Below, one piece after another: positions 8,369 through 17,237 of a stretch of DNA of 64,000 bases. This stretch comes from an uncultured Capnocytophaga sp. (GTDB lineage: Bacteria; Bacteroidota; Bacteroidia; Flavobacteriales; Flavobacteriaceae), in assembly GCF_937936315.1 (NCBI RefSeq), contig NZ_CALGWU010000060.1, positions 1 through 64,000 of the forward strand, read 5' to 3'. A program made the translations under genes and the position numbers. How positions within the stretch are numbered: position 1 is the first letter of the stretch; each line of letters begins with the position of its first letter. The notes below the pieces were generated by a model, which saw only the letters and a list, made by a program, of their open reading frames with translations, was not told the DNA's origin and searched no databases.

Positions 8369-9349
8369 ATGTCAGTAAAGAAAATAGCAGTATTAACATC
8401 AGGAGGAGATGCTCCTGGTATGAACGCCGCCATTCGTTCAGTGGTACGTACTTGTGCATACCACAATATTGAAGTGGTAGGTGTATATCGCGGCTATCAG
8501 GGAATGATAGAAGGCGATTTCGAACCAATGAACGCTCGTAGCGTTCGCGATATTATCAACAGAGGGGGTACTATCTTGAAATCTGCCCGCTCTAAAGACT
8601 TTAGAACTCCTGAAGGGCGCAAAGTAGCCTACGAAAAACTAAAAGCTGCAGGAGTAGATTCTTTGGTAGTAATAGGAGGCGATGGTTCTTTCACTGGAGC
8701 GCTCTTGTTCAACAAAGAATTTGGTTTCCCTGTAATGGGAATCCCAGGTACTATCGATAATGATATTTATGGTACCGACTTTACTTTAGGCTATGATACT
8801 GCCCTCAACACTGTAATCGAAGCTATCGATAAGATTAGAGATACCGCAAGCTCTCACAACCGCTTGTTTTTCATAGAAGTAATGGGTCGTGATGCAGGGC
8901 ATATCGCTCTCAACTCTGGAGTAGGAGCAGGAGCTGAAGAAATCTTGATTCCTGAAGAAAATATAGGGCTCAAAAAACTACTCGAATCTTTGGAAAAAAG
9001 CCGTAGCACAGGTAAAACTTCTAGCTTAGTGGTAGTAGCCGAAGGTGATAAAATTGGTAAAAATGTATTTGAACTTAAAGAATACGTAGAACAACATCAC
9101 CCCGATTACGATGTACGTGTATCTGTATTAGGTCACATGCAACGTGGAGGTGCTCCTTCTTGTTTCGACCGCGTTTTAGCAAGCCGTATGGGCGTTAAAG
9201 CCGTAGAATCACTCCTTGAAGGTAAATCTAACTATATGGTGGGTATCCGTAACAATAAAATGGAACTCACTCCGCTTGAAAAAGCTATCAAAGGTAGTTC
9301 TAAAATCGATATGGAACTCCTCCGTGTAGCCGAAATAATGGCAACTTAG
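8369..9349 (+). CDS. pfkA: ATP-dependent 6-phosphofructokinase
   Basis: Phosphorylates fructose 6-phosphate to fructose 1,6-bisphosphate, the committed step of glycolysis. The 326 residues include TSGGDAPGMNA (ATP loop, about residue 10), GGDGSFTGA, the active-site loop PGTIDNDI with its catalytic Asp, and MGRDAGHIA. The RGGAPSCFDR motif near the C-terminus is typical of PfkA. It has its own promoter and is followed by gapA after 52 bp, forming a small glycolytic cluster. Confidence 0.97.
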   Translation: MSVKKIAVLTSGGDAPGMNAAIRSVVRTCAYHNIEVVGVYRGYQGMIEGDFEPMNARSVRDIINRGGTILKSARSKDFRTPEGRKVAYEKLKAAGVDSLVVIGGDGSFTGALLFNKEFGFPVMGIPGTIDNDIYGTDFTLGYDTALNTVIEAIDKIRDTASSHNRLFFIEVMGRDAGHIALNSGVGAGAEEILIPEENIGLKKLLESLEKSRSTGKTSSLVVVAEGDKIGKNVFELKEYVEQHHPDYDVRVSVLGHMQRGGAPSCFDRVLASRMGVKAVESLLEGKSNYMVGIRNNKMELTPLEKAIKGSSKIDMELLRVAEIMAT

Positions 9350-9401
9350 TAACGTAAAAAATTTGAAATTAAATAACGAATAAATTAAATTTAACAGAAT
9401 T

Positions 9402-10400
9402 ATGTCAGTAAAAATTGGAATTAACGGTTTCGGACGTATTGGACGTTTAGTATTCCGTGCTGCTTATGAAAGAGCCGACGTAGAAATCGTTGGTATTAAC
9501 GACCTTTTAGATGTAGATTACATCGCTTACCTTTTGAAATACGACTCAGTTCACGGAACTTTTAAAGGTGACGTGAAAGTAGAAAATGGTCACTTAGTAG
9601 TAGATGGTAAAGTAGTACGTATCACTGCTGAAAAAGACCCTAACAACCTTAAATGGAATGAAGTACACGCCGATGTAGTTGCTGAATGTACTGGTATCTT
9701 CACCACTTTAGAAAAAGCTCAAGCTCACATCAATGCTGGTGCTAAAAAAGTAGTAATTTCTGCTCCATCAGCTGATGCTCCTATGTTTGTAATGGGTGTA
9801 AACCACAAATCAGTAAAACCTACTGATACTATCGTGTCTAACGCTTCTTGTACAACCAACTGCTTGGCGCCTATCGCTAAAGTATTGAACGATAACTTCG
9901 GTATCGAAGAAGCCTTAATGACTACAGTTCACGCTACAACCGCTACTCAATTAACAGTAGATGGTCCTTCTAAAAAAGATTGGAGAGGTGGACGTTCTGC
10001 TCTTTGCAACATCATTCCTTCAAGCACTGGTGCTGCTAAAGCTGTAGGTAAAGTAATCCCTGAACTCAATGGTAAACTTACCGGTATGGCTTTCCGCGTT
10101 CCTACTGCCGACGTTTCAGTGGTTGATTTGACTTTCCGTACTAAAAAATCAACTACACTTGAAGAAATCAACGCTGCTATGAAAAAAGCATCTGAAGGTG
10201 AATTGAAAGGTATCCTTGGATACACTGAAGACCTTGTAGTTTCTCAAGACTTCGTAGGTTGCAAAAATACCTCTATTTTCGATGCTAAAGCTGGTATCGG
10301 ATTGAGTGCTAACTTCTTCAAAGTAGTTTCTTGGTACGATAACGAAACTGGTTATTCAAACAAATTAGTAGATTTAGCACAACACGTTGCTAAATTGTAA
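9402..10400 (+). CDS. gapA: Type I glyceraldehyde-3-phosphate dehydrogenase
   Basis: Oxidises glyceraldehyde 3-phosphate with NAD and phosphate to 1,3-bisphosphoglycerate. The 332 residues show the NAD-binding INGFGRIGRL at the start, the catalytic SNASCTTNC (Cys150), the HATTATQ catalytic His region and the C-terminal SWYDNETGYS. A strong terminator follows at 10406-10450. It is 52 bp downstream of pfkA and probably shares its promoter. Confidence 0.98.
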   Translation: MSVKIGINGFGRIGRLVFRAAYERADVEIVGINDLLDVDYIAYLLKYDSVHGTFKGDVKVENGHLVVDGKVVRITAEKDPNNLKWNEVHADVVAECTGIFTTLEKAQAHINAGAKKVVISAPSADAPMFVMGVNHKSVKPTDTIVSNASCTTNCLAPIAKVLNDNFGIEEALMTTVHATTATQLTVDGPSKKDWRGGRSALCNIIPSSTGAAKAVGKVIPELNGKLTGMAFRVPTADVSVVDLTFRTKKSTTLEEINAAMKKASEGELKGILGYTEDLVVSQDFVGCKNTSIFDAKAGIGLSANFFKVVSWYDNETGYSNKLVDLAQHVAKL

Positions 10401-10405
10401 TTCTT

Positions 10406-10450
10406 AAAAAAGGTGAGTTGCCCAACTTAGGGGTAAACTCACCTTTTTTT
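10406..10450 (+). terminator. Terminator after gapA
   Basis: Stem of 14 bp, AAAAAAGGTGAGTT paired with AACTCACCTTTTTT, followed by a T. It ends the pfkA-gapA unit just before the BadF-type kinase gene. Confidence 0.85.
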
Positions 10451-10484
10451 AATAAAATAATAATAATTTAAAAACCGAAACGAT

Positions 10485-11339
10485 ATGATTTTAATTGTAG
10501 ACAGTGGTGCTACTAAGGCAGATTGGACTGCCTTAAATAGCAAAGGTGAAAAAATATTTTTTACGCAAACTTTAGGGTTGAACCCCGAAGTACTTACAGA
10601 AGAAATTCTCGTAGAGCGTATTACCACCAATTATCAATTGTTTGAAAATAGAAATTCAGTATCCGAAATTTATTTCTATGGTGCTGGTTGTGGTACTGAG
10701 CGCATCCGTTACTTTGTAGAACGTAGCTTAGCAACTATCTTCAAAAATGCTAAAATAGAAGTAAAAGAAGATACTTATGCTGCTGTATTCGCTACTACAG
10801 CCCCTACTGATAAAGCTATTGTATGTATCTTAGGTACAGGAGCTAACTGCTCTTATTGGAATGGTAAAGAATTATACCAAGCAGTAGATTCATTAGGCTA
10901 TATTTTGATGGACGAATCAAGTGGAAACTTCTATGGCAAACGTTTGATTATCGACTATTACTTCAAGAAAATGCCATCAGATCTTGTACAAAAATTTGAA
11001 AACCAATATGAATTAGGTTCAGATGTGATTAAAAACCACTTGTACAAAATGCCTAACCCTAATAGTTATTTGGCTACTTTTGCAAAATTTGTGGTTGAAA
11101 ACAAAAATCACGAATATTGCCGCGATATGGTGAGAAAAGGTATGCAACTATTTGTAGACCACTGGATTTCTCAATATGAAGATCGCTACGAAGTGCCTAT
11201 CAACTTTGTAGGTAGTATCGCTTTCTTCCTCCAAGATATTTTGGAAGAAGTATTGGCTGAGAACAATCTTAAGTTAGGAACTGTACTTAGAAAACCTATT
11301 GATGGCTTAGTTGCTTTCCATGTTAATAAATTCTTTTAG
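10485..11339 (+). CDS. BadF/BadG/BcrA/BcrD ATPase family protein (GlcNAc-kinase-like)
   Basis: An ASKHA-fold protein of 284 residues. It has the phosphate-1 loop VDSGATKADW (residues 4-13), a second phosphate motif ILGTGANCSYW and an adenosine-type region near SIAFFLQDIL. Relatives of this size in Bacteroidota are annotated as N-acetylglucosamine kinase-like. If that is right, it would phosphorylate the GlcNAc that the nan operon at 50-60 kb produces, but this link is inference. It lies 84 bp after gapA, behind the gapA terminator, and ends at a bidirectional hairpin. Confidence 0.85.
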   Translation: MILIVDSGATKADWTALNSKGEKIFFTQTLGLNPEVLTEEILVERITTNYQLFENRNSVSEIYFYGAGCGTERIRYFVERSLATIFKNAKIEVKEDTYAAVFATTAPTDKAIVCILGTGANCSYWNGKELYQAVDSLGYILMDESSGNFYGKRLIIDYYFKKMPSDLVQKFENQYELGSDVIKNHLYKMPNPNSYLATFAKFVVENKNHEYCRDMVRKGMQLFVDHWISQYEDRYEVPINFVGSIAFFLQDILEEVLAENNLKLGTVLRKPIDGLVAFHVNKFF

Positions 11340-11355
11340 TACAATATAAAAAGAT

Positions 11356-11390
11356 AAAAAAGACACTCTTTTCCAATGAGTGTCTTTTTT
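11356..11390. terminator. Bidirectional terminator between the BadF-type kinase and the dNK gene
   Basis: A perfect 13-bp stem, AAAAAAGACACTC with GAGTGTCTTTTTT, around a 9-nt loop. It has A and T runs on both sides and lies between two convergent genes. Confidence 0.85.
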
Positions 11391-11394
11391 GCTT

Positions 11395-12009
11395 TTAGAA
11401 CAATCCGTAGAGAACTCCATCTATTTTATTGATAATATAACCTAAGTCTTCAGGATTGTTTACAAAATCAATGTCGTCTACCTCTATAATCAGTAATTTG
11501 CCCTTAGTGTAGCCTTTTACCCACTGTTCATATCGCTGGTTAAGACGATTGAGATAATCTATAGAGATAGAATTCTCATATTCCCTACCTCTTTTTTGTA
11601 TTTGACTTACTAAGTTAGGTACTGAACTCCTTAGGTAAATAAGTAAATCAGGCGGAAGAACAAGGCGTTCCATCAGTGCAAATAGTGATTTGTAGTTATC
11701 AAAATCACGTGAAGTCATCAAACCCATTTCATGTAAATTAGGCGCAAAAATATGCGCATCTTCATAGATGGTACGATCTTGAATAATGTCATTGCCCTTT
11801 TCTCTGAAGTCAAGAATTTGACGAAATCTACTATTGAGAAAGTAGATTTGAAGATTGAAACTCCAGCGCTCCATTTGATGATAAAAATCATCTAAATAGG
11901 GATTGTCTACCACATCTTCAAAATGTGCTTCCCATTGATAGTGTTTAGCTAATAGGGAGGTAAGGGTCGTTTTGCCTGCACCTATATTTCCTGCGATAGC
12001 TATGTGCAT
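11395..12009 (-). CDS. Deoxynucleoside kinase family protein
   Basis: A 204-residue P-loop kinase that phosphorylates deoxynucleosides in nucleotide salvage. Walker A is GNIGAGKTT (7-15); the substrate-site DRTIYED and the LID-type arginines in QKRGREYE follow. The pattern resembles bacterial dAK/dGK-like enzymes. Which nucleoside it prefers cannot be read from the sequence. It is preceded, 8 bp upstream on the minus strand, by the Lrp/AsnC gene, so the two are probably co-transcribed. Confidence 0.9.
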   Translation of the reverse strand: MHIAIAGNIGAGKTTLTSLLAKHYQWEAHFEDVVDNPYLDDFYHQMERWSFNLQIYFLNSRFRQILDFREKGNDIIQDRTIYEDAHIFAPNLHEMGLMTSRDFDNYKSLFALMERLVLPPDLLIYLRSSVPNLVSQIQKRGREYENSISIDYLNRLNQRYEQWVKGYTKGKLLIIEVDDIDFVNNPEDLGYIINKIDGVLYGLF

Positions 12010-12017
12010 TTTCTAGA

Positions 12018-12503
12018 TTATTTTTTTTCAATTTCTTCGTTTATACTTTTAATCAGAGAGGTATTTTTGATTTGTTGAATTACAAAAGAACTTTGAATGT
12101 TAGAAATAATTTCCATTTTAGAGAGTTTTTGTACCACAAATTTCTGATAATCTTCCATGTCGTTAAGTATAACTTTTAGAAGAAAATCATAGCCCCCTGC
12201 CATATAAGAAGCTTCAAGTACTTCATCAAGTCCGCTTATGTATTTTTCAAATTCTTCAAATAATTCACCGCTGTGTCTCAAAAGCTTTACTTGGCAGTAA
12301 GCTACTAACCTTTTTCCAAGAGCTTTAGGGTCGGCAACTGCAACGTATTTTTGAATAACACCTGTGTTTTCCATCCGTTTAATGCGCTCGTGAACAGGTG
12401 TAATAGATAATCCTACTTTTTCAGCTAAACTCTTAACAGATTGCTTGCTGTCTTTTTGCAGTTCATCTAAAATTTTTAAATCTATGCGGTCTAATTGGTA
12501 CAT
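12018..12503 (-). CDS. Lrp/AsnC family transcriptional regulator
   Basis: A 161-residue regulator with an N-terminal helix-turn-helix (LKILDELQKDSKQSVKSLAE and then ITPVHERIKRMENTGVI) and a C-terminal RAM/AsnC ligand-binding domain (VEASYMAGG-like YMAGGYDFLLKV). I chose the ATG that gives MYQLDRIDLKIL. The open frame runs 31 codons further upstream, but that stretch is AT-rich spacer and not part of the family. It is divergent from the MenE-like gene, 338 bp away, and upstream of the dNK gene. Target genes are unknown; autoregulation is common in the family. Confidence 0.92.
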   Translation of the reverse strand: MYQLDRIDLKILDELQKDSKQSVKSLAEKVGLSITPVHERIKRMENTGVIQKYVAVADPKALGKRLVAYCQVKLLRHSGELFEEFEKYISGLDEVLEASYMAGGYDFLLKVILNDMEDYQKFVVQKLSKMEIISNIQSSFVIQQIKNTSLIKSINEEIEKK

Positions 12504-12841
12504 AATATATGAATTTGATGCGGTAAAATTAAAAATATTTTTTGATATAAATACAAAAAATAAACAAAATATTTTACTTCCATTTCCGTAAAACACTCAA
12601 AAACAGCTGAAAAGTACAAAATAAAAGTTGATACGTTTTTTTCTGTTTTTTACTCGAGAATCAGTACTTTTTTCTAAACAAAAAACATTTTACAGAATAA
12701 GACAACCTGAGGCTTTAGCTTAAAGTATCCCTTTTATAAATCTAAATGGAAAAATTTTCTAATATTTCTATTTAATTTTGTGCATTTCGTTTAAATATCG
12801 TAATTTTGCAATTGCTATCTAAACTATAATTTTATTTTTAT
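12504..12841. other. Intergenic region between divergent lrp and menE-like genes
   Basis: 338 bp, strongly AT-rich, no plausible coding frame. It holds the menE-like promoter (12776-12808). I could not find an exact TAnnTTTG element for the Lrp gene on the minus strand. No RNA gene or repeat was recognised. Confidence 0.6.
12776..12808 (+). promoter_or_regulatory. Bacteroidota-type promoter for the menE-like gene
   Basis: TTTTG ending at 12780, a 20-nt spacer and TAATTTTG at 12801-12808, 33 bp before the ATG. Confidence 0.7.
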
Positions 12842-13924
12842 ATGGAAGAAATAGACTATAAATTTGTACATAAAGATTTTAGAATCAATGGTTTTCCTAT
12901 TGATAGAGAACGTTTGATTATTTTGGCTGTAGCCTACGTAAAGGACGGATTGCCTTATCGTAAATCGGTAGGAAGATTCCTATTAGATTGGCTTGACGAC
13001 AGAGATTATATAGAAGCTACAACTTCAGGCTCTACAGGTGTTCCTAAACAAATTCACCTCAAAAAACAAGGTATGGTAAACTCCGCTTTAGCAACAGGCG
13101 AATATCTCAATCTATCTCCTAAAGATCGCGCTTTGTTGTGTTTGCCTACCGATTTTATTGCAGGTAAAATGATGCTTATTCGTGCTATTGTTTTAGGCTT
13201 ACACATAGATATCATTAGACCTTCCTCTATGCCTCTATCTCTTACTAGTAAAGATTATGACTTCTGTGCAATGATCCCTTTACAAGCTGCAAAATCACTT
13301 ACCGATTTGCCTCGTGTCAAAAAGGTAATCTTAGGAGGTGCCTCTATAGATGGTGACTTAGAAGCTAAGCTACAGAACATTTCTACTCAAGTATATTCTT
13401 CTTATGGGATGACTGAAACTATTTCACATATAGCAATGCGAAAGGTAAATCATACCGAGGAACACGAAACTACTTACAAAGCGATGCCTAATGTCATATT
13501 CACACAAGATGATCGTAATTGCTTGGTAATCAATGCTCCTTTGATTGCCGATCACCCCGTCATTACTAATGATATGGTAAAACTCATCTCTCATAGCGAA
13601 TTCGAATGGTTAGGACGTTTTGATAACATCATCAACTCAGGTGGATTTAAAGTATTCCCAGAAAGTGTGGAGCGAAAAATCAAAAAATATATCAAAGGAG
13701 ATTATTTTATAACCAAAGAACCTGATGATGAATTAGGACAACGCGCTGTGTTATATGTCCAAGGCGATGAAAAAGATTATCCTACTTTAGCTCACGATAT
13801 CTATATGGATAAGGATATGCTGAAGTATGAAGTACCTCGCCAAATCTATTTTGTTCCTGAATTTGTATATACTGATAATCAAAAGTTAAGAAGGGACGAA
13901 ACCGTTAAAAAATACAAAAAATAA
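12842..13924 (+). CDS. menE: AMP-binding acyl-CoA ligase, MenE-like (o-succinylbenzoate-CoA ligase)
   Basis: An adenylate-forming enzyme of 360 residues, short compared with E. coli MenE (about 450) but, as far as I recall, usual for Flavobacteriia. It shows the P-loop TTSGSTGVPKQ (about 60-70), the A5-type SSYGMTETISH, the hinge-region LGRFDNIINSGGFKVFPE and a C-terminal catalytic-lysine region near QKLRRDETVKKYKK. MenE activates o-succinylbenzoate in menaquinone synthesis, the usual respiratory quinone of these bacteria. No other men genes are in the window, so the substrate is inferred. It abuts the ABC exporter gene (2-bp gap). Confidence 0.78.
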   Translation: MEEIDYKFVHKDFRINGFPIDRERLIILAVAYVKDGLPYRKSVGRFLLDWLDDRDYIEATTSGSTGVPKQIHLKKQGMVNSALATGEYLNLSPKDRALLCLPTDFIAGKMMLIRAIVLGLHIDIIRPSSMPLSLTSKDYDFCAMIPLQAAKSLTDLPRVKKVILGGASIDGDLEAKLQNISTQVYSSYGMTETISHIAMRKVNHTEEHETTYKAMPNVIFTQDDRNCLVINAPLIADHPVITNDMVKLISHSEFEWLGRFDNIINSGGFKVFPESVERKIKKYIKGDYFITKEPDDELGQRAVLYVQGDEKDYPTLAHDIYMDKDMLKYEVPRQIYFVPEFVYTDNQKLRRDETVKKYKK

Positions 13925-13926
13925 GA

Positions 13927-15750
13927 ATGAAACTAAAGAGATTTATCCCTTACGTATTGCCCTATAAACGACAGGCATTTTTGAATGTATTTTTCAATAT
14001 ACTCTATTCGCTTTTCAGTGCCTTGTCGTTTGTTGCATTGATTCCAATGTTAGATGTGCTTTTTGGAAAAACACAATCAATAACCAAAGCTCCTACGTAT
14101 TCAGGAAATTTGTTGGAATTAGGAAGCTATGGAAAAGCTTATCTAAACTACAAAGTAGGAAGCATTGCAGGAGAAAATACAATTTGGGCATTAGGGATTG
14201 TTATTGCTTTAGTAATCTCTCTTTTCTTACTCAAAAATTTGTTTAGCTATTTAGCCTCGTTTTTTATTACGCATTTGAGAAACGGAGTACTGAGAGATTT
14301 GCGAGATAACCTCTATAAAAAAATTATAACCCAACCAATAGCGTTTTTCTCAGAACAACGCAAGGGCGATATCATGTCGCGTATGGTAGGCGATGTAAAC
14401 GAGGTCCAAAACTCAATGCTATCAGCAATAGAAGCTTTTATACGTGAACCTCTTACGATCATATTTTCTATCTTAGTGATGTTAGGGATCAGTATGAAAC
14501 TCACTCTTTTTACCTTTGTGTTTATCCCCATAGCTGGCGCTGTGATTTCTAAAATAGGAAAATCACTGAAAAAAAACTCTAAAGCAGTACAGCAAGAACA
14601 AGGTAGATTCTTATCGTTGATAGAAGAAACTGTAGGAGGATTGCGTATAATCAAAGCTTTCAATGCCGAACAGATATTCTCAAAACGTTTTGGAGAATCG
14701 AGTCAAACGTTTAATAGGCTGAGTAACAAGGTAATGAATAGGCAAAACTTAGGATCTCCTATGAGTGAGTTCCTCGGTATTTTAATGATAGCTATTTTGT
14801 TGTGGTTTGGAGGTTCTTTAGTGTTGGTAGACAAGACTTTGGAAGGAACGCAGTTCATTGCCTTTATGGGATTGGCTTACAATATTCTCACCCCTGCTAA
14901 GGCTATCAGCAAGGCTTCGTACGATATGCGCCGAGGAAATGCTGCCGCTGAACGTATCTTAGAAATACTCGATTACGAGAATCCTATCAAAGAACGAAAA
15001 GACGCTGTGGTAATGAAAGATTTTACTACTGCTATCAGTCTGAAAGATATTACATTTGCTTATGCCGAACAGCCCGTGCTTACCAATTTTTCATTAGAAG
15101 TACCCAAAGGAAAAACAGTAGCTTTGGTAGGTCAGTCAGGTAGTGGTAAGAGTACTATTGCCAACCTAATCACTCGTTTTTACGATGTAAACGAAGGGGC
15201 AATTCTTATCGATGGAGTGGATGTGAAAGATATGCAAACGGCTTCATTGCGCAAGCTCATAGGGGTAGTATCGCAGGACTCTATACTCTTCAATGATACT
15301 ATAAAGAACAACCTACTAATAGGCAAACCCGATGCTACCGATGAGGAGCTCATAACAGCAGCCAAAATAGCTAATGCCTATGAGTTTATAAACGACTTGC
15401 CCGAAGGTTTTGACACTAACATAGGTGATGCAGGCAGCAAGCTCAGTGGAGGTCAAAAACAACGTTTGAGCATTGCCCGTGCCGTACTGAAAAATCCACC
15501 TATAATGGTGCTCGACGAAGCAACATCCGCACTCGATACCGAAAGCGAACGTTTGGTGCAGAATGCTTTAGAAAATATGATGAAACACCGTACCTCTATA
15601 GTGATAGCACACCGTCTCTCAACCATACAAAATGCCGACTTGATTGTGGTGATGCAAAAAGGACGTATTATAGAACAAGGTACTCATACCGAGCTAATAC
15701 AAAAAAATGGAATGTACAAACGATTAGTAGAAATGCAAACCATTGAGTAA
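13927..15750 (+). CDS. ABC transporter, transmembrane plus ATPase (MsbA-like exporter)
   Basis: A half-size exporter of 607 residues: an N-terminal six-helix transmembrane domain (about 1-330), then a nucleotide-binding domain. Walker A is GQSGSGKST (about 401), the signature is LSGGQKQR (about 505), followed by Walker B MVLDEATSALD and the H-loop AHRLST. It works as a dimer in the inner membrane. MsbA-like lipid or lipid A flipping is the common annotation in this phylum, and the cell clearly makes lipid A, but a peptide or drug substrate is not excluded. It starts 2 bp after the MenE-like gene. Confidence 0.88.
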   Translation: MKLKRFIPYVLPYKRQAFLNVFFNILYSLFSALSFVALIPMLDVLFGKTQSITKAPTYSGNLLELGSYGKAYLNYKVGSIAGENTIWALGIVIALVISLFLLKNLFSYLASFFITHLRNGVLRDLRDNLYKKIITQPIAFFSEQRKGDIMSRMVGDVNEVQNSMLSAIEAFIREPLTIIFSILVMLGISMKLTLFTFVFIPIAGAVISKIGKSLKKNSKAVQQEQGRFLSLIEETVGGLRIIKAFNAEQIFSKRFGESSQTFNRLSNKVMNRQNLGSPMSEFLGILMIAILLWFGGSLVLVDKTLEGTQFIAFMGLAYNILTPAKAISKASYDMRRGNAAAERILEILDYENPIKERKDAVVMKDFTTAISLKDITFAYAEQPVLTNFSLEVPKGKTVALVGQSGSGKSTIANLITRFYDVNEGAILIDGVDVKDMQTASLRKLIGVVSQDSILFNDTIKNNLLIGKPDATDEELITAAKIANAYEFINDLPEGFDTNIGDAGSKLSGGQKQRLSIARAVLKNPPIMVLDEATSALDTESERLVQNALENMMKHRTSIVIAHRLSTIQNADLIVVMQKGRIIEQGTHTELIQKNGMYKRLVEMQTIE

Positions 15751-15916
15751 TCAATAAAATTAATTGTATTTCAATTACAACCTGTGTACATTATAACTTT
15801 TATCTGTGCCTTAGTTATTCAAAATCTAATAATCAATTTTCCTTGCGTTTCTCCAAGATTCTCCGAGAACTCAAAAAATCATTGATAATTCGCCAGATAA
15901 AAAATATCCCAAAATA

Positions 15917-15948
15917 TTTGGTCGTAATAAATATTATTACTACTTTTG
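15917..15948 (+). promoter_or_regulatory. Bacteroidota-type promoter for dnaN
   Basis: TTTG at 15917-15920, a 20-nt spacer and TACTTTTG at 15941-15948, 53 bp before the dnaN ATG. A close match to the phylum consensus. Confidence 0.75.
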
Positions 15949-16001
15949 CCATTATTACTCCGTAAAGGGGTGTGATTTGTCATTTAAAATAAATAAAAAA
16001 T

Positions 16002-17126
16002 ATGAAGTTTATAGTATCGAGTTCTTACCTATTGAAAAAGTTACAAGTATTTGGTGGTGTTATTAATAACAACAACACCATGCCTATACTCGATAACTTT
16101 TTGTTTGAACTATCTACCAATTCTTTAACTATCTCGGCTTCCGATTTGGAAACCACTGTAAGAGGTACTTTGGAAGTGGAGTCAGACTCTCAAGGAAGTA
16201 TAGCCGTATCAGCTAAATTATTAATAGATATTCTTAAAACCTTTTCAGAGCAGCCTCTTACCTTTTTGGTAAAAGAAAATAATGTAATAGAAATTAGTTC
16301 TACTACAGGTAATTATACTTTAGCTTACTTAGATGGAGAGGAATTCCCTCGCCCTGTAACTTTACCCGAAGCTAGCAAAGTAACAATGTTAGGCGATGTC
16401 TTGGCTACAGCTGTACAGAAAACTATTTTCGCAGCAGGAAATGACGATTTGCGTCCTACAATGAGTGGTATTTTGTTCCAATTTAGCGAAAATGGACTTA
16501 CTTTCGTCGGCACTGACGCTCATAAATTAGTGAAATACGAACGCTTAGACATCAAAGCAAATGATGCTGCCGATTTCATTATGCCTAAAAAACCATTGAA
16601 CATTCTCAAAGGTATTTTAGCAGGAAGTGAAACTGAAGTAACTGTCGAATACAATGAAAGCAATGCAAAATTCTCTTTTGACGATATGGAGTTTATCTGC
16701 CGCCTTATAGATGGTAAATATCCTAACTATGACGCGGTAATCCCTAAAGAAAATCCTAATAAACTAATCTTAAATCGTTCACAATTCTATAGTTCTATCA
16801 ACCGTTTGTCATTGTTTTCTAACAAAACCACTCACCAAGTACGCTTGAAAGTAGCAGGTTCTAGCTTGGTAATTTCAGCTGAAGATGTGGATTATAGCAA
16901 TAAAGGTGAAGAGCGCTTCACTTGTAACTATCAGGGAGATGATCTAGAAATAGGCTTCAACTCTAAGTTCTTGAAAGAAATGATCAATAACCTAGACTCT
17001 GATGAAATCTTAATAGAAATGTCCTTGCCAAATCGTGCCGGACTCATCACTCCTGTAGATGGTCTTGATGAGGGAGAGAAAGTGTTAATGCTGGCTATGC
17101 CTATTATGCTCAATACGAATCAATAA
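16002..17126 (+). CDS. dnaN: DNA polymerase III beta subunit (sliding clamp)
   Basis: Ring-shaped processivity factor that holds DNA polymerase III on DNA. The 374 residues show the three-domain clamp layout. Landmarks are MKFIVSSSYLLKKLQ at the start, ISASDLETTVRG, FVGTDAHKLVKYE, a DGKYPNYDAVIP motif before the third domain, and a C-terminal VLMLAMPIML that matches the clamp's usual MPMRL-type end. dnaN is not next to dnaA or recF here, which is common in Bacteroidota. It has its own promoter and terminator. Confidence 0.97.
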   Translation: MKFIVSSSYLLKKLQVFGGVINNNNTMPILDNFLFELSTNSLTISASDLETTVRGTLEVESDSQGSIAVSAKLLIDILKTFSEQPLTFLVKENNVIEISSTTGNYTLAYLDGEEFPRPVTLPEASKVTMLGDVLATAVQKTIFAAGNDDLRPTMSGILFQFSENGLTFVGTDAHKLVKYERLDIKANDAADFIMPKKPLNILKGILAGSETEVTVEYNESNAKFSFDDMEFICRLIDGKYPNYDAVIPKENPNKLILNRSQFYSSINRLSLFSNKTTHQVRLKVAGSSLVISAEDVDYSNKGEERFTCNYQGDDLEIGFNSKFLKEMINNLDSDEILIEMSLPNRAGLITPVDGLDEGEKVLMLAMPIMLNTNQ

Positions 17127-17153
17127 AATAAAAATCTTTTCTATATTAAAGAT

Positions 17154-17193
17154 GAAACGCCTTATGAAGTCTTTTTAAGGCGTTTCTTTTTTT
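17154..17193 (+). terminator. Terminator after dnaN
   Basis: An 11-bp stem, GAAACGCCTTA with TAAGGCGTTTC, followed by seven T. Confidence 0.85.
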
Positions 17194-17237
17194 AAAAGGA
17201 AATACCAAATACAACGCTAATAACTAAAAAACAATTT

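Noticed and set aside
12504..12596. N-terminal extension of the Lrp/AsnC gene
   Set aside because: The extra 31 codons are AT-rich spacer and not part of the family; the ATG at 12503 gives the normal start MYQLDRIDLKIL.
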